Shown: piece after piece, positions 51,061 to 63,898 of the stretch
Numbering within the stretch: the stretch's first letter is position 1
How the letters are laid out: the number at the start of each line of letters is the position of its first letter
NCBI GenBank assembly: GCA_018389105.1
Contig: JACATO010001445.1
Location: forward strand, 1-64,000
Direction of reading: 5' to 3'
DNA: 64,000 bases
DNA from: Nautilus pompilius
Lineage: Eukaryota > Mollusca > Cephalopoda > Nautilida > Nautilidae
Made by a program: the position numbers and the translations under genes
The notes under the pieces: generated by a model
Told to the model about the DNA's origin: nothing
The model's input: the letters and a program-made list of their open reading frames with translations, nothing else
The model's database searches: none

Positions 51061-51429
51061 AGCGGCGAAAAGTGAATTATCTCCCTTGATATATATATAT
51101 ATATATATTTTATTATTGTTAGTAATATTATTAATAAAACAGACAGACAACAATCCCGTCTTTTTCTTTTTTTTTTTTTTACAGCACAACAAATTAACCT
51201 TTTTTTAAAAATAAAACTTTGTGTCAGGGTTCAAAGAAGAAATAGGTATTAAACTGTTGCTTGTATATCTTTTTTTAAGTATCGTTCCTGAGATCTTTAA
51301 AACATTATTTGGGTTTTGGTTGCTATAATTTATTTTAATTCTGTTCATTTAAATGTGGAACTTTAATTTATTGTAACTTCTATGTACACAGGTCTAAAGA
51401 GTATTTAACTTTTAAAAAATTGCACATAC

Positions 51430-52035
51430 ACACAGAGAGAGAGAGAGAGGGAGTGATGAGAGTATATATATAGAGAGAGTGATGGAGAGTAATAAGACAT
51501 ATACAGACAGAGAGAGAGAGATGGTGAGTATATATATATACATACACACACAGAGAGAGAGAGAGAGAGGAGATGGATGTTGAGTATATATATATATATA
51601 TATATCACACACACATAGAGAGAGAGAGATGGAGAGTATATATATATATATACATACATACAGAGAGAGAGAGATGTGAGTATATATATATATATACACA
51701 TAGAGAGAGAGAGATGGAGAGTATATATATATATATACATACATACAGAGAGAGAGAGATGGTGAGTATATATATATATATACACATAGAGAGAGAGAGA
51801 TGGAGAGTATATTATATTATACATACATACAGAGAGAGAGAGATGGTGAGTATATATATATATATATACACATAGAAGAGAGAGATGAAGAGTATATATA
51901 TACATACATACAGAGAGAGAGAGATGGTGAGTGTATATATACATACATACAGAGAGAGAGAGAGATGGAGAGTATATATATATATATCTATAGAGAGAGA
52001 GGAGATGGAGAGGATATAGAGATAGAGAGAGAGAC
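51430..52035. repeat. Compound (TA)/(GA) satellite with two alternating monomers
   Basis: From about 51.6 kb two monomers of ~50-60 bp alternate: one ACACATAGAGAGAGAGAGAT GGAGAG then (TA)n, the other ACATACATACAGAGAGAGAG ATGGTGAG then (TA)n. At least four dimers are seen. Tyr/Ile-rich frames on both strands are artefacts. Confidence 0.92.
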
Positions 52036-55000
52036 ACCGAGGTAAAAACATTCATTGTAATTTATGCCGTTGACATAAGATAAAACTATCCAGGATAAGA
52101 TAAACAGGTGTTGGTTTAGTCTGTGCATTAATTTCTTTCTCTTTCGGTTACAAACAAAAGGAATTAATAAAAAAACAACCAACAACATTTTAATAAATTT
52201 AAATACATTATTATTTCATTTACGCATAAATTCAGATAGACAGAAATAAAAAAAAATCTACAAAACTGTAAATAATTTGAAGTAAATTTCTACACGTGTT
52301 CTCATAGAATCATTCATTAACAAATTCTTTGTAACTGGTACATTATCAGTAAGAATACTATAAACGTAAGGTATGTTAATTGGTATTTACGGCAATAAAA
52401 CTACTTAGGATAAATAAAAATCTAAAGGAAATGACTTAATTGAACTCGTCATTATCTATACCTTAAACATCAGATATATCTGATAATTTTGGACAGCCAT
52501 TTTCAGATTCTTTAAGGCATGAAGAACCTACAGTGTAAAGTTTTTTTTCACTATTCGCTCTAAACTGGCTGTATCTTCAGTCAAAGCACAATACAAAACA
52601 ATTGGAACGATATAAGCATCTGTAGTTACAAAGGATTGTTAGAATGACAAGGGAGGCACTCTATGGCTCTTCCCATTTGGTGTGCAGAGGGTTAAACCAT
52701 TATTTATTTATTTTTTTTCCCTGAGCATTATTTTTATTTTAGTCAAGTATTATGTGCCCAACTGTGGAATTACTCCATGGAAATGAACAGTTTGTCAGTG
52801 ATGGGATAGCATATACATAATAAAAAAAAAATTAACAGTATTATTATTACAAAAAACAATATAAAATTATAACCGAAACGAAATATAATCTAAGGGAGAC
52901 AACTCAGTTTTATTTTGTAGTTCTGCAGATATTGTGGTGGCTCTGGCCTTGCTAATCTAAGAGAAGTCTCTGGTATATTTTGTAAATTTATAGTAATAAT
53001 ATAATTTCTATCTCTTCGAAATTTTCTTTTACACGTCATAAGCAGTAAATACGTTCACCTTGCCGTCAATTATGTTATGTTAACTTCGTGAACCCGCAGA
53101 AAATGTGCAATTTCTGTAATGTTTCCCCAGACAGATAAATACTTTATTCCCATACAGACATAGCCAGGTGGGGAAATATTTGATTGTTTTTGCTTTTGAT
53201 TAGGCAAGTTGATACAGCAGCACCAGCAAATTCTAATTACAGCGTACAGGCGAGGCTCTAGTCAACATCATATCCCCTTTTGGCCTTTGGATCGAAAGTG
53301 AAAGTACATAACGCCGACTATACTTCATCATTACGCGGCCATACGACATCGATTGTAGCCTCATCCGCGTGTAAACATAGCACGTCGATTATAGCCTCGC
53401 CTATACGTCTAATTAGGAATTACTGGTGTGTTAACCCTGGTCAGAATTGATCAGAGAGAGAGATGCAAATTCATTGCAATATAAATCGTTGCGAGAGTAC
53501 TAAGAGTAAGCTCCCTTATACCATCAACAATAACAATAGCAAAAAAAAAAAAAAAAACATTTTTATTTGAAAAATCTGTAAGGTAAATTGCTAGGAGTCG
53601 CGCTAAAGTAATAATGATAATGAAAAATAAGGGAGAACTATCTAGATTATGCTGAGAATGAACCAGTAACCATGACAGAAAGGGGATCGATCATCGATCG
53701 TCCACAAACTTTGTATTATTCGGGTAAACAAAACAAAACTTAAGTTCGATGACGTCATTCTGCTCGCGATGTCGGCTTACACACGTATCTGGGAACCGGG
53801 ATTCATCCGATCCTCTTTTACTATCCCTTTTAGGGGGGGGAGGGGGCATGTTTGTGCATTAACTGGAAGTGGGTGTTACTGATCTTGGACGGAGTAATCC
53901 CTGCATGTACGTTATAAAGATCTCGCGGGCGCGCGCCTGTGGGACTACTCTGTCGAGATTAATACGGGACGCGGTCGTCAAAGGGTTAAAAAAACAGAAG
54001 ACATCCTTCGAAGGGGATAAGTCATTCTGGGCGGTTTTAAGTTAGTACTATTTGGCTGAAACATAAAAAGCGGAATAAATGACCGATAAGCGTAATTAAT
54101 AATAACGGTATTCACCAATTTAAGAATTATGCTGATGGCCGATACAGCTTCCCTTTTTCTGGGAACTCTCGTGGGAACTCTCGTGGGAACTCTCGTGGGA
54201 ACCACGATGGCTTCCCTGCGTCCTCGTAATCAATAAACGGACCCAAAAAAACTTCTACTCATTTGATTTACTGTTCGTGGTTCTATCATCTTTGCTCGCT
54301 CCGACAACTGCCTGCAAAAGAGGCAAGGCGTGATGAGAAGCGATTTATTAACTTTTGTGTACACGTATTTATATCTACTAATAATCTGACATGAGGTGTT
54401 CCATTTGGTGAGTCTACAACTATGGCTGCTGCCTATATATATAATCTCCGTCCATTACATCGCCAAACCTTGCAAGAAATGCTGTTAAGTCGCATCTGAA
54501 AGATACTCTTCAGGGTTCCTCGTCTGAAGCAGAATTAACTCTCGACTTCGTATTTACTGCGAAGGCAAGTAAATGCCATCTGTACGCGACGCCTGTTTGC
54601 ATTTACTGACGGAAATAACAGAGTTTACAATCGTTTACTTTACCGATGCAGTGAAGACGGGTTTCCAGGGAAAGAAGAGATTATCAGAGGAGGGGGGGGG
54701 GGGTTTCTCCTCTTTCTAAATATAAAAAGAATAAAGATTAGCGATTTTAAATGAAACAAAAAGAAAATTAAGTCTGAACTTCGTCTCCGTTTAACATTAA
54801 AGCTGTAAGCAGATTTCACCTGCGCATTTTAACGTAGGAGACCCTATAAACATTAAAAAAAAAAAACAACTTCCGGCCCTTCTGAATATGTTGTCCCGCC
54901 GTCAGGAAAGGGTTTTGTTTTTGTTTTTCCTATCAGCCTTCATCGATTTCCGTAATCATGGATGATTATCGAATACGGAACGTTTCGTCCCCGATCCGAC

Positions 55001-55512
55001 CGTCAAGTTTTCAACACTACACATTCGTCTCTTCTCTCGATTTCCATTCCTCTCTACCGATTCCCCCTCCCTTTTCCATTTTAACTTTGTTTTATTCTTA
55101 TTTATCTTTCCATAATCTCCATCAGCCTTTTTATGCCTTTGACCCGCAACAGAAGTCGTAAAACAAATAGGGGGCCCGTATCGCGAGGCCCGATAATCCG
55201 GTATCGAATTGTCGAGGAGACTTTCCGAAGAGCGCCACCCAGTCACGTCCAGGAGCAGCCCTGACTCCCCCACCCCCCCCTGCGGCAGCTAACGGTCAAC
55301 GCTGATGACATTTTCTCGCACCAGATAGTTTCCATGGAAGCGACGAAAAACATTGCCCTCCATGGTAGCAGACGTCTTCCATTCGGTCGTATCTCTGACC
55401 CCGCGGATAACTTTTGATAGGTTTTACATCAACGGGGACCCGGAAATGAGAGGTTAAACTTTTGTTCACCAAGGTTTTTATTTGCTTTATTTCCCTCTGC
55501 TGCTGTTGATGA
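52036..55512. other. Intergenic DNA, no gene recognised
   Basis: AT-rich to about 53 kb, then CpG-rich. It includes an A15 tract near 53,540, three and a half tandem copies of a 15-mer GGGAACTCTCGTGGG near 54,163-54,201, and a G13 tract near 54,692. Confidence 0.4.
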
Positions 55513-56050
55513 TTGTGTGTGTGTGTGTGTGTATGTATGTGTGTGTATTTGTTTGTGTATATGTGTGTATGTGTATGTGTGTATGCATGTGTGTGTATAT
55601 GTGTGTGTATTTGTTTGTGTATATGTGTGTGTGTTTTGTGTATATGTGTGTATGTGTATACGTGTTATTGTATGTGCGTATGTATGTGTGTGTGGGTGTA
55701 TTTGTTTGTGTATATGTGTGTATGTGTATGTGTGTATGCATGTGTGTGTATATGTGTGTGTATTTGTTTGTGTATGTGTGTGTGTTTGTGTATATGTGTG
55801 TATGTGTATACGTGTTATTGTATGTGCGTATGTATGTGTGTGTGGGTGTATTTGTTTGTGTATATGTGTGTAAGTTGTGTGTATGTGTATATGTGGTGTG
55901 GTTGTGCATATGTGTGTATGTGTGTATGTGTGTATATATATGTGTGTGTATTTGTTTGTTATGTGTATATGTGTTTGTGTATGTGTGTATGTGGTGCGTG
56001 TGTGTGTATGTGTATATGTCTGTATGTATGTATGTGTATGTGTGTTTGCG
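55513..56050. repeat. (TG)/(TATG) array with ~150-bp higher-order period
   Basis: TG-rich low-complexity DNA in which GTGTATTTGTTTGTGTATAT-headed blocks recur at about 55,543, 55,696 and 55,846, with matching inner landmarks (GTATGCATG, ATACGTGTTATTG, GTGCGTATG). The Cys/Val/Tyr frames of up to 209 codons come from this repeat. Confidence 0.93.
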
Positions 56051-56820
56051 TGATCGGTTTAAACAATTTTAAGATTTCAATGGCGGACAATAATTTGAAC
56101 GGGTGGATTATAAGTCTCTTGATTTTCTTTCTTATAATTTAAAATTAACACGCGATTTATTTTACAACAGTGAAATTATAAGGGGACAAGGTTTCGTTCC
56201 CCTCATAGATGGGGCCAACTGAACGAAGGTGACGTCGTTTCAGAACCGATGAGTCATTCATGACGTGCAGCAGCACGTGGACCGTTGAGGTGGCGACGTT
56301 CTCTCGGACAGAGCCTTGGCAAGTTCTGCCCCTTAATGTTTAGTCCTTTCGCTCCGAGAGCCTCATTTTCGTTTCCAGCAGCCCTATCGCTAGAGGAAAG
56401 CCGGTAGAGTCCGGTTCGTTAAGCTTTGATGTCCAAAAACAGCGCCGGACGTGCTCGTGAAGTGTCCGGTGACGCGCGACTCCGGTTCTCGTTTGAATAA
56501 TGGTCCGGGGTCCCTGTCGATTGTGGGACCTAAGGGAAAATGCGAAAACAAAAAGCAGATACACAGGGAAACCCTAACACTACGCCTATCCTCGACCCCG
56601 CATCGTCGTCGTCGGTGATGTTGTTGATATTATACATAGGCATATACTCTAAGCCTGGCGTTTCGCATGTAAATAAGGCGGTGATATACTGAGCGAAAGT
56701 CTCCGGTATTTACAACCCCACCTTTGATATCTAGGGATGTGTGGATTTATCGACTGTCTGTTGGCCTTTGCTGTTGCGAGACGTAGACGAAGCTATAACC
56801 ACTGCGCTTCACAAGAGGGG

Positions 56821-56850
56821 TTGTGTGTGTGTGTGTGTGTGTGTGTTTGC
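56821..56850. repeat. (GT)n microsatellite
   Basis: About fourteen GT dinucleotides. Confidence 0.9.
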
Positions 56851-56976
56851 GTGGAAGGCGATAGAATTCGTGTACGTGCTTCGTCTTCACCCTGAAGAGT
56901 TAGCTGAAGTAGAAAGTGCACCAGAACATTTATTTATAAGGTTTATCATCGTTGAAGGCGACGAGGGTAAATTTTT

Positions 56977-57017
56977 CTGGAGAGAGAGAGAGGGAGGGAG
57001 AGAAAAGAGAAAGATGG

Positions 57018-57083
<66 letters not shown>

Positions 57084-57555
57084 AAATTGAGATGGAGAGA
57101 GAGAAAAGGAGAAAGATGGAGAGAAGGAGAGAGATGGAGAGAGAGAAAAGGAGAGAGATGGAGAAAGAGAGATGGAGAGAGAGAAGGAAAATGAGACAGA
57201 TGGAGAGGGAAGAGAGAGCGAGAGGGAGGGAGAGGAAGAGAGAGAGATGGAGAAATTGCGATGGAGAGAGAGAAAAGGAGAGAGATGGAGAAAGAAGATG
57301 GAGAGAGAGAAAAGGAAAAGATGGAGAGGAAGGCGAGAGCGAGAGGGAGGGAGAGGAAGAGAGAGCGAGGAGAGAGAGAGATGGAGAAATTGAGATGGCG
57401 AAGAGAAACGGAGCAAGATGGAGCGGAAGAGAGAGAGAGAGATGGATTAGAGAGAAATGAGAAAGATGAGAGGGAAGAGAAAGAGAGATGGAGAGAGAGA
57501 TGGAGAGCGCGAGAGAGCTCGAGCGAAGAGGAGAGAGAGAGAGAGAGAGAGAGAT
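56977..57555. repeat. (GA)n array with AAAAGGAGA and GATGGAGA steps, ~580 bp
   Basis: GA-rich with semi-regular GAGATGGAGAGAGAGAAAAG blocks. Both-strand open frames up to 273 codons are Ser/Leu or Arg/Glu low complexity. Confidence 0.93.
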
Positions 57556-59095
57556 TTTTACGTTTTCTACCAGATCCAAAAGGTAAATAAAAAGCGATAT
57601 TGACGATGATGACTTCAAAGCAAAACTTGCCAATGGTTTGTTTTTTGTTTTCCATAAATCTTCCGGTCGTAGATATTTGGAGGCCAGAGAACTATGGATA
57701 ATTTGCATGTAAAAGGTTTGGCACAGGTCTATCTAAAAGAAACACAGTTTTAAAATAACTGCTTAATTTAAATATTTTTAAGAAATAACTTTGAAACACA
57801 AACATATAATTTGCAGAATTAAAATTAGAAATTCCGACGAACTGAAAATAAAAAAAAATTCATTTTGAAGTAAATTTGTTGTTGTTGTTATATTTTATTT
57901 TCAAAAGAGAAGAAAAATATTGATATCACAAATATATATATATATGTTTTTTTTTTTCACGGGTAACCAGCTATTTTAGGGGGAAAAAAAAATCAATCAA
58001 TCAAAAGCTGACGACGGGTCGCTGCGAGTTATTCGAACTCCCTAACAATAAGATCCGACTCGTCAGGTACGTCAACGTGTCGTCGTCGTCGTCGTTGTTG
58101 TTGTTGTCCTTTTGCTTTTGTTCCCGCCGCTTTGAAGAGGCTCGCGCCAGTCCAAAGTTCATTTCATTGTTTCTCCTGATCAGACAGGGAGACCCACTCA
58201 CCACCTTCGCTTTTCAGTCGGAGTCCTCCTCCCGCTCAGGTTAAGCAAGACCAGAAGCACACTTTTCTTCTTCTGGCGACTATTTATTTATTTACCACAA
58301 TTGACTCTATTGTTTATTGTGGCCATTACGTACCCGAGTGGGCGGGCAGTCGGCTTAATAGCTGGCGAGTTCGTTAGCGGGTATGCTCACCAGATGGCGC
58401 CATTTGACCCTACGAGGACTACAGAATATACAAGAAAGGAAGTATTTGGAAATTTTAAAATATATTTAAATATACACATATAAAGTATCGAAAGTTTATT
58501 ACTTTGAGTATGTCCACCTTAATGCCACCCCCTACATTTCTTTCAGAATTGACTATGTAAATTTTTGCAGAGAATATTCTCTTCGATTGTGTGTTTCCGT
58601 AGAGAGAGAGAGAGAGTGAACGAGTAATGCAGGTGCGAGACGTGCCGTCGTAAATACTTAATTGATCGCTGTAAACAGGGGCCAACCGACTTTTCAAACC
58701 CTCCTACAGCCCCCGTCCAAAAGTTTTGCATCGCCTGAGAATTCGTCTAATTCTGTTAGGCGAACTCGAATCCAAATCCGCTCAATCGGCGTCGGAAACC
58801 TGACACGGAAACTCTCGGTTTCCGGAAGGGCCTCGTCAATCGCGACGACGAAGTTGGAGGTGTTCGAAAGCCGAGATGCACGAAATAGCCAACGAGTGCG
58901 GCAGCACTGTCGAGCTGTCTGAGCCTGACCCGAAGATGGATTTTGCCATCGTTGCCTCTGGCGGCGGCGGTGGAAGGCTTTCGGCCTACTGCTGTATGTA
59001 GTTCGCTCGGCCCTGCGGCGCGTACGCCGACTATCTCTCCGCTTCCAGCCACCGAACGACTACTCCATAACTCTCGGTCCGAGATCGCCGCGATG
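57556..59095. other. Intergenic DNA, CpG-rich after 58.6 kb, no gene recognised
   Basis: Has a GTC/GTT triplet run at 58,080-58,106. The stretch 58.75-59.1 kb is CpG-dense with frames open on both strands, typical of GC-rich noncoding DNA. Confidence 0.4.
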
Positions 59096-59097
59096 CG

Positions 59098-59365
59098 ACG
59101 TCACCCGCAAAAGTGGGATTTGTCGCCATTACGAGCTTGGTTATCACCAGTAAGCGTGGTACCGTACAAAATAAGATTCAGACCTGATACCCACCCCCCA
59201 TCCCCACCCCCCTGCAAATCGTCGACGTCACCCACAATCTATGACTTGACGCCATTAGAGTCGGCGACGGCGACGCCCCACAACCGACGTCACCACACAC
59301 TACGACTTGACGTCACTAGAGACACTACGCAGCCCATAACTGACGCCATTAGAGACCCTGTTTCA
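59098..59365. repeat. Diverged CRE-like tandem repeat
   Basis: Related blocks begin GACGTCACC at about 59,098, 59,223 and 59,287. Each is followed by GACTTGACGCCATTAGAG or a variant (TTGACGTCACTAGAGAC; CTGACGCCATTAGAGACC near 59,340). Exact TGACGTCA occurs near 59,308. Confidence 0.6.
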
Positions 59366-59460
59366 CTGCGTGCCTGCCAATCGTCTTCCTATGTTCTCTC
59401 CCTTGATTCAAGACTCAGCAGCAAATATTAACCTCGCTTTAACTGGGCCACATCGCGGCG

Positions 59461-59461
<1 letters not shown>

Positions 59462-59505
<44 letters not shown>
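59462..59505. repeat. (ATT)n microsatellite
   Basis: About fourteen ATT triplets. Confidence 0.9.
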
Positions 59506-59506
<1 letters not shown>

Positions 59507-59989
59507 TTATGGGTATTCAGAAGATCAGGGCCGGTCTATCGAAGCTGTGGTTTTGTTAAGCAGACCATCGTTGGTGCAGCTCCCCCGCTGTCGTGTCCGC
59601 CCGCCGCGCCGTCTGCCGGCATTCGTGGGTGAATTCAGCAGCGATTCTAATTAAATACGAGCAGAACACCTTCTCCTCCCCGCTCTTCTCGGATGGGAAC
59701 AGCCGTAAATCTCGTTTTTCCTGGCAAATCTCCTCGTCTCTGACGAGTAACAGAAAGATCTCGGTTATAAAGAGAACTCCACCAACCATACATCGCCGAT
59801 TGTTGTTTTTCTTTTCTTTTATTATTCGCCAAATGGCTAAACATGTACCACTGCTGCCCCTGGAAATAAAACAAGTCTTTTGTGTGTGTTTTAAATATCA
59901 TCTTCGTCACGTTAACCCTTCCAGATCACAGCCTGGTCCGTCTCTAGCCGTTTTTCCACACGTAAAAGGTTTGAGGTTCCCTTCTCTAA

Positions 59990-59999
59990 ATAATAATAA

Positions 60000-60045
<46 letters not shown>
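59990..60045. repeat. (AAT)n microsatellite
   Basis: About eighteen AAT triplets with one interruption. Confidence 0.9.
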
Positions 60046-60882
60046 TATTTTCACTAAACAATCAGATATTTGTGCTGTTTTTCCCTTCTCATAGCGTCCA
60101 GGCACATTTTCATTTCTCATCTATTCTGCTGCAGATTTCCCCACTGTGGGCAAATTCACGCTTCCGACGTCGCGTAAATTCCAATTAAATTCCACAAGCG
60201 AACGTTACGTAGAGTTTCTCTTAGCCAGTAAACACTAATAACTTTATGCGCGCTTCATCTTAAATGGAGATTGAGTACAGCGAATTATTTTAAGTGTCGC
60301 CCAGCACGGTGAACGAGTTTATAAAGGAAAAAGAAGGGGTTCCTACCGATCATCTTCGTTATACAGATGTGGAAGGAAACGGGTGAGTGCCCGGAGGAAA
60401 GAGACTGCGTGCGGCCAGGCTGACGTCAAACCGATTGAACTCGGGCCTCGACCTTGGTTGTCTTGTCGCATAGCCACCGTCCCGCTTCTGTAAATATCAT
60501 CTAGACTATCTTCGTTTACATGACAATAATTTTTACGTGGATTCCATCTCTGCCAGTAAATGTCTTACAGAGTAAGTCTTAATAAGTAAATGCCTTTAGA
60601 TTTCGCATAACCCCCCCATGTCTATTAGTAAAATAGCAGTGCATTTGGTGACTGTTGCAACAACTCCAGCAGTAAGTGCCATGGAAAGTAAAGTCCATCC
60701 TTATTCCGATACACTTCGTGAAAACATGAAGTGGACTTTGTCTTCACATCCTGAGCAGCTACGAGATGTTGTCTAGTGTTTTAAATCGATCATCTCTCAT
60801 AGAAATCGAAGCGGAGTAAAGCTTGTCTTGTTAGGAATTCTTACGTTGTACGGTTTATTACTCAATGGTTAGCATTCCCGTG

Positions 60883-60907
60883 TATAATAATAATAATAAT
60901 AATAATA

Positions 60908-60940
<33 letters not shown>

Positions 60941-60942
60941 GC
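60883..60942. repeat. (AAT)n microsatellite
   Basis: About nineteen triplets with one missing base. Confidence 0.9.
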
Positions 60943-61397
60943 AAACAAATCTTTCCTCAGTCTCACCTGCTGATGTTCTGCGGAAATTCTACATGGTTTC
61001 TAACTGGGCTGCTTTTAAGACAAACAAACAAAACCCGACTCAAATGTTTTATTCGTATATAACTCGCACCGGACACCGCCGAGAGGGGGCGCGCGGGGCT
61101 TATAAACCGATCGCTTGGCTAATTCCACTCTTTTCGCGTGTATAATGTGCTCTCGTTTCCACTTCCTGAACACGGAATGTTGTTCACAGGGATAACAAGG
61201 ATCAGGCAGAGAGAAATAGGGTATCATCGCAGAAACTTTCCGCGTCGACGAGTTGACCGTCGCCCGGAGTTCTCTTAAGTAAAGAGCCGAATGGCCCACC
61301 GTTACTGGCGCGAACAAGAAGGAGAGATAGCCAGTGCGATTTTTACGGAAGAGCGTTGCTAAAGGAAGAAGAAGAAAAGTTACGACTCCTCCCCCTC

Positions 61398-61440
61398 TCC
61401 CAGCCACACACACACACAACACACACACACACACGCACAA
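61398..61440. repeat. (CA)n microsatellite
   Basis: CA dinucleotides with an AA and a CG interruption. Confidence 0.85.
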
Positions 61441-61729
61441 CTTAATTTCAAAGAATTATTTGTAACTCTGAATTCTGAATAGTTCAGGTGCAGCCTGATT
61501 GATCGGGAGTCATCGTTTTTCGCCGTCGGCAAACCACATTCTCTCTCTCTCCCTAATGGTTGCTTTCATCCTTCCACTGTATCTTCTCCAGAGCCTCTGT
61601 CTCTCCTCACTATCTGCACATGTGGTCTCCTCATGTTTGCGCCCTTGCCCGCGTAGAAAAAAAACCGACGGATTTCTCTCTTCAAAGAAAAGTTTCAATA
61701 CAATGCGTATGAGGAAGGCGCACACGCAG

Positions 61730-61732
<3 letters not shown>

Positions 61733-61768
<36 letters not shown>
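61733..61768. repeat. (AAT)n microsatellite
   Basis: Twelve or so triplets. Confidence 0.9.
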
Positions 61769-62205
61769 GTACCCACAAATATTCAAACTTTGATTACACT
61801 AGACTTCATTTTTCATAAAAGTACCGTTTTCTATTTTCACCGGAGAGTCTATAATTATGACCGTCAGTGTATATATCGCGGAAACCGCTTTAGTGGCAAA
61901 ATAAGTTAAAATATTTGTCTATAATGCTCCTGCTTTACCATGCATTTTAATGGCTAACTTATTTAGAATTTATATATATATATATATAATATATATATTA
62001 TGTTTCTAGATGTTCGAGTATTTCCTAAGAGAGAAAACTCTGCGCCGAGCGAAAGCACCTGGGTAAATCCTACCTCTCTACCCACTGGGTGGAGATGGGT
62101 AGCCAGCCGGCTCATCTCAAATAGGAAAAAAAGACAATGCACTTTCTCAGGCGTAGAGAAGCCTCATACAAACAGCTACGGCGGCCGAACGTGGGGCCGA
62201 TCTAG

Positions 62206-62210
<5 letters not shown>

Positions 62211-62246
<36 letters not shown>
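62211..62246. repeat. (CA)n microsatellite
   Basis: About eighteen CA dinucleotides. Confidence 0.9.
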
Positions 62247-62247
<1 letters not shown>

Positions 62248-62249
62248 CA

Positions 62250-63895
62250 CACCCCAAAAAAGAAGAATCGAGACTATATATTTACCATTTCTTTTCTTAT
62301 TATTATTAGCTTCTTTTTCTTTTTTTTTTGTCATTTAGAGAATTTCTAGACCAAGAACTAATTCTACATTGTCCATATAGTGGAAGTAGAGTAACCCTTT
62401 TATCTCGAAGATATTAACCCTAAATGAAATAGAATTAACCCTCCCTGTCACCTCTAATTCGTTCGGCCCTAACTCCCAGTGTCTCCGCCCCAGCCTATCG
62501 ACCGTATAAATGCGTCGGTAACGTGGGCGCAACGCGGGGTCTTTCGCTTCCTATTATCTCGTCGCTTGGCAACATTAATTCTTCTTCATTTCGAACAATT
62601 GCTTTTTTACGAGTCCGATAAACAGCATTGTTCAGCGGCCCGGGGTTTTCCTTCCACACGCCATGTCCTTCAGATATATGCGCCCCGCATTTATTTCATC
62701 CACGCCAAAACGAATTTTAATTCCTTAATCGAGATTATCCAGATATCCTACAACTAGCGCCGATACTGTTCGTTCCTGTGGATTCCTCTCCCCCCCCTCC
62801 CAACACCCAATCCGCACGCGCTAGATCTGAGATCCCAGTCAGTCCCCGAGACCTTGGGCGCCTAGAAACTCGTGTCAGGGAACGGACTCTTCGCGGCCAG
62901 AGACGGAATGTCTCAGCTCGCGCCGTAATCTCGTCCTTCGAGATCGTGATTAATATGGCGGATAATGTGCGACTATGTCCTTCATGCCAGCCTTCGGTTG
63001 TATTTTACGACGGCAAGAGGGTTGGTCAGTGGGAGTCGAGAGGCCAAATCGCGGACAGCGCTGACCCCGGCTGGAAACGCCTTCAATTAGATGGATGGAT
63101 CGTTCTCGCTCCTGCCACCCCGTCTTATCCACTGTTGTGACAATTACACTAACCATCACGCTCAGAAATGAATGATTCAGAAACAAAAGATGTCGGCGGT
63201 GGTGGGAGTTATTTATATTTGTCTGGGAGGTACTTGCTGGCGAGTGCGGGAGGCAAAGTTTTGCCTATAAGAAACAACAGCAACAGCAAAACACGAGAGA
63301 AAGAGAATTTTCTAAGATGTTCGCTGGAGGAAGCAAACTACGAAAAACTATTCTGCATCATTAGTTGTCGTCCCAATTGGCTCCATGATAACTGGAATAA
63401 AATTACCGGTAATAAAGGCGTCAGACTTAATTCGTCATGGCTTTCTTTTCTGTTTACCTTTACATACAATGCAAGCTCATATTTCAGAATGACAGAAAAG
63501 GCTATTCTTCCAAACGTTTCAAAAGACAATAAATCGGCTCTGTAAATAAACAGATTATCGGGAACAGCTGAGCGACTTGGCAACCACCGAGATAGCAAAC
63601 CCCATTGTTTCTATAAATTGCATAGCACGGATTTATTTTAACCCCCCCCCGCCTTTTAAAATCGAAGCAGGTGCTCTGTCTGCTTAATTCATGCACCTTA
63701 CGTCGGCAGAGCAGCCAGTCATGGACCGGACAGTAAGAAGCCCCATTAGAAGTTACGTTTTCTTATATAAACCTCTGGTCTTTCAATCCACATATTCGCT
63801 GCGCTGTTAAATAAAATAATGCCAGTACACTAGGTGTTCTCGCTACATGGGCGGGCTGTCTCTGCATTAACCACCTTAATGCCGAAAAGAAAATC
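62250..63895. other. CpG-rich intergenic DNA, no gene recognised
   Basis: Open frames at 62,778-63,140 and 63,168-63,545 carry no family motif that I recognise and no paired splice signals that I could build into a gene. Confidence 0.4.
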
Positions 63896-63898
63896 GGA

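Noticed and set aside
55482..56142. 196-209 codon Cys/Val/Tyr-rich open frames
   Set aside because: They are translations of the TG/TATG array and are open in several frames at once.
56741..57708. 239-273 codon frames on both strands
   Set aside because: Arg/Glu and Ser/Leu low complexity from (GA)n; the non-repetitive leaders have no recognisable domain.
58943..59431. 162-codon frame in CpG-rich DNA
   Set aside because: Overlaps a tandem repeat, open frames on both strands, no recognised motif.
62778..63140. 120-codon plus frame
   Set aside because: No motif or family resemblance; GC-rich DNA lowers stop frequency.
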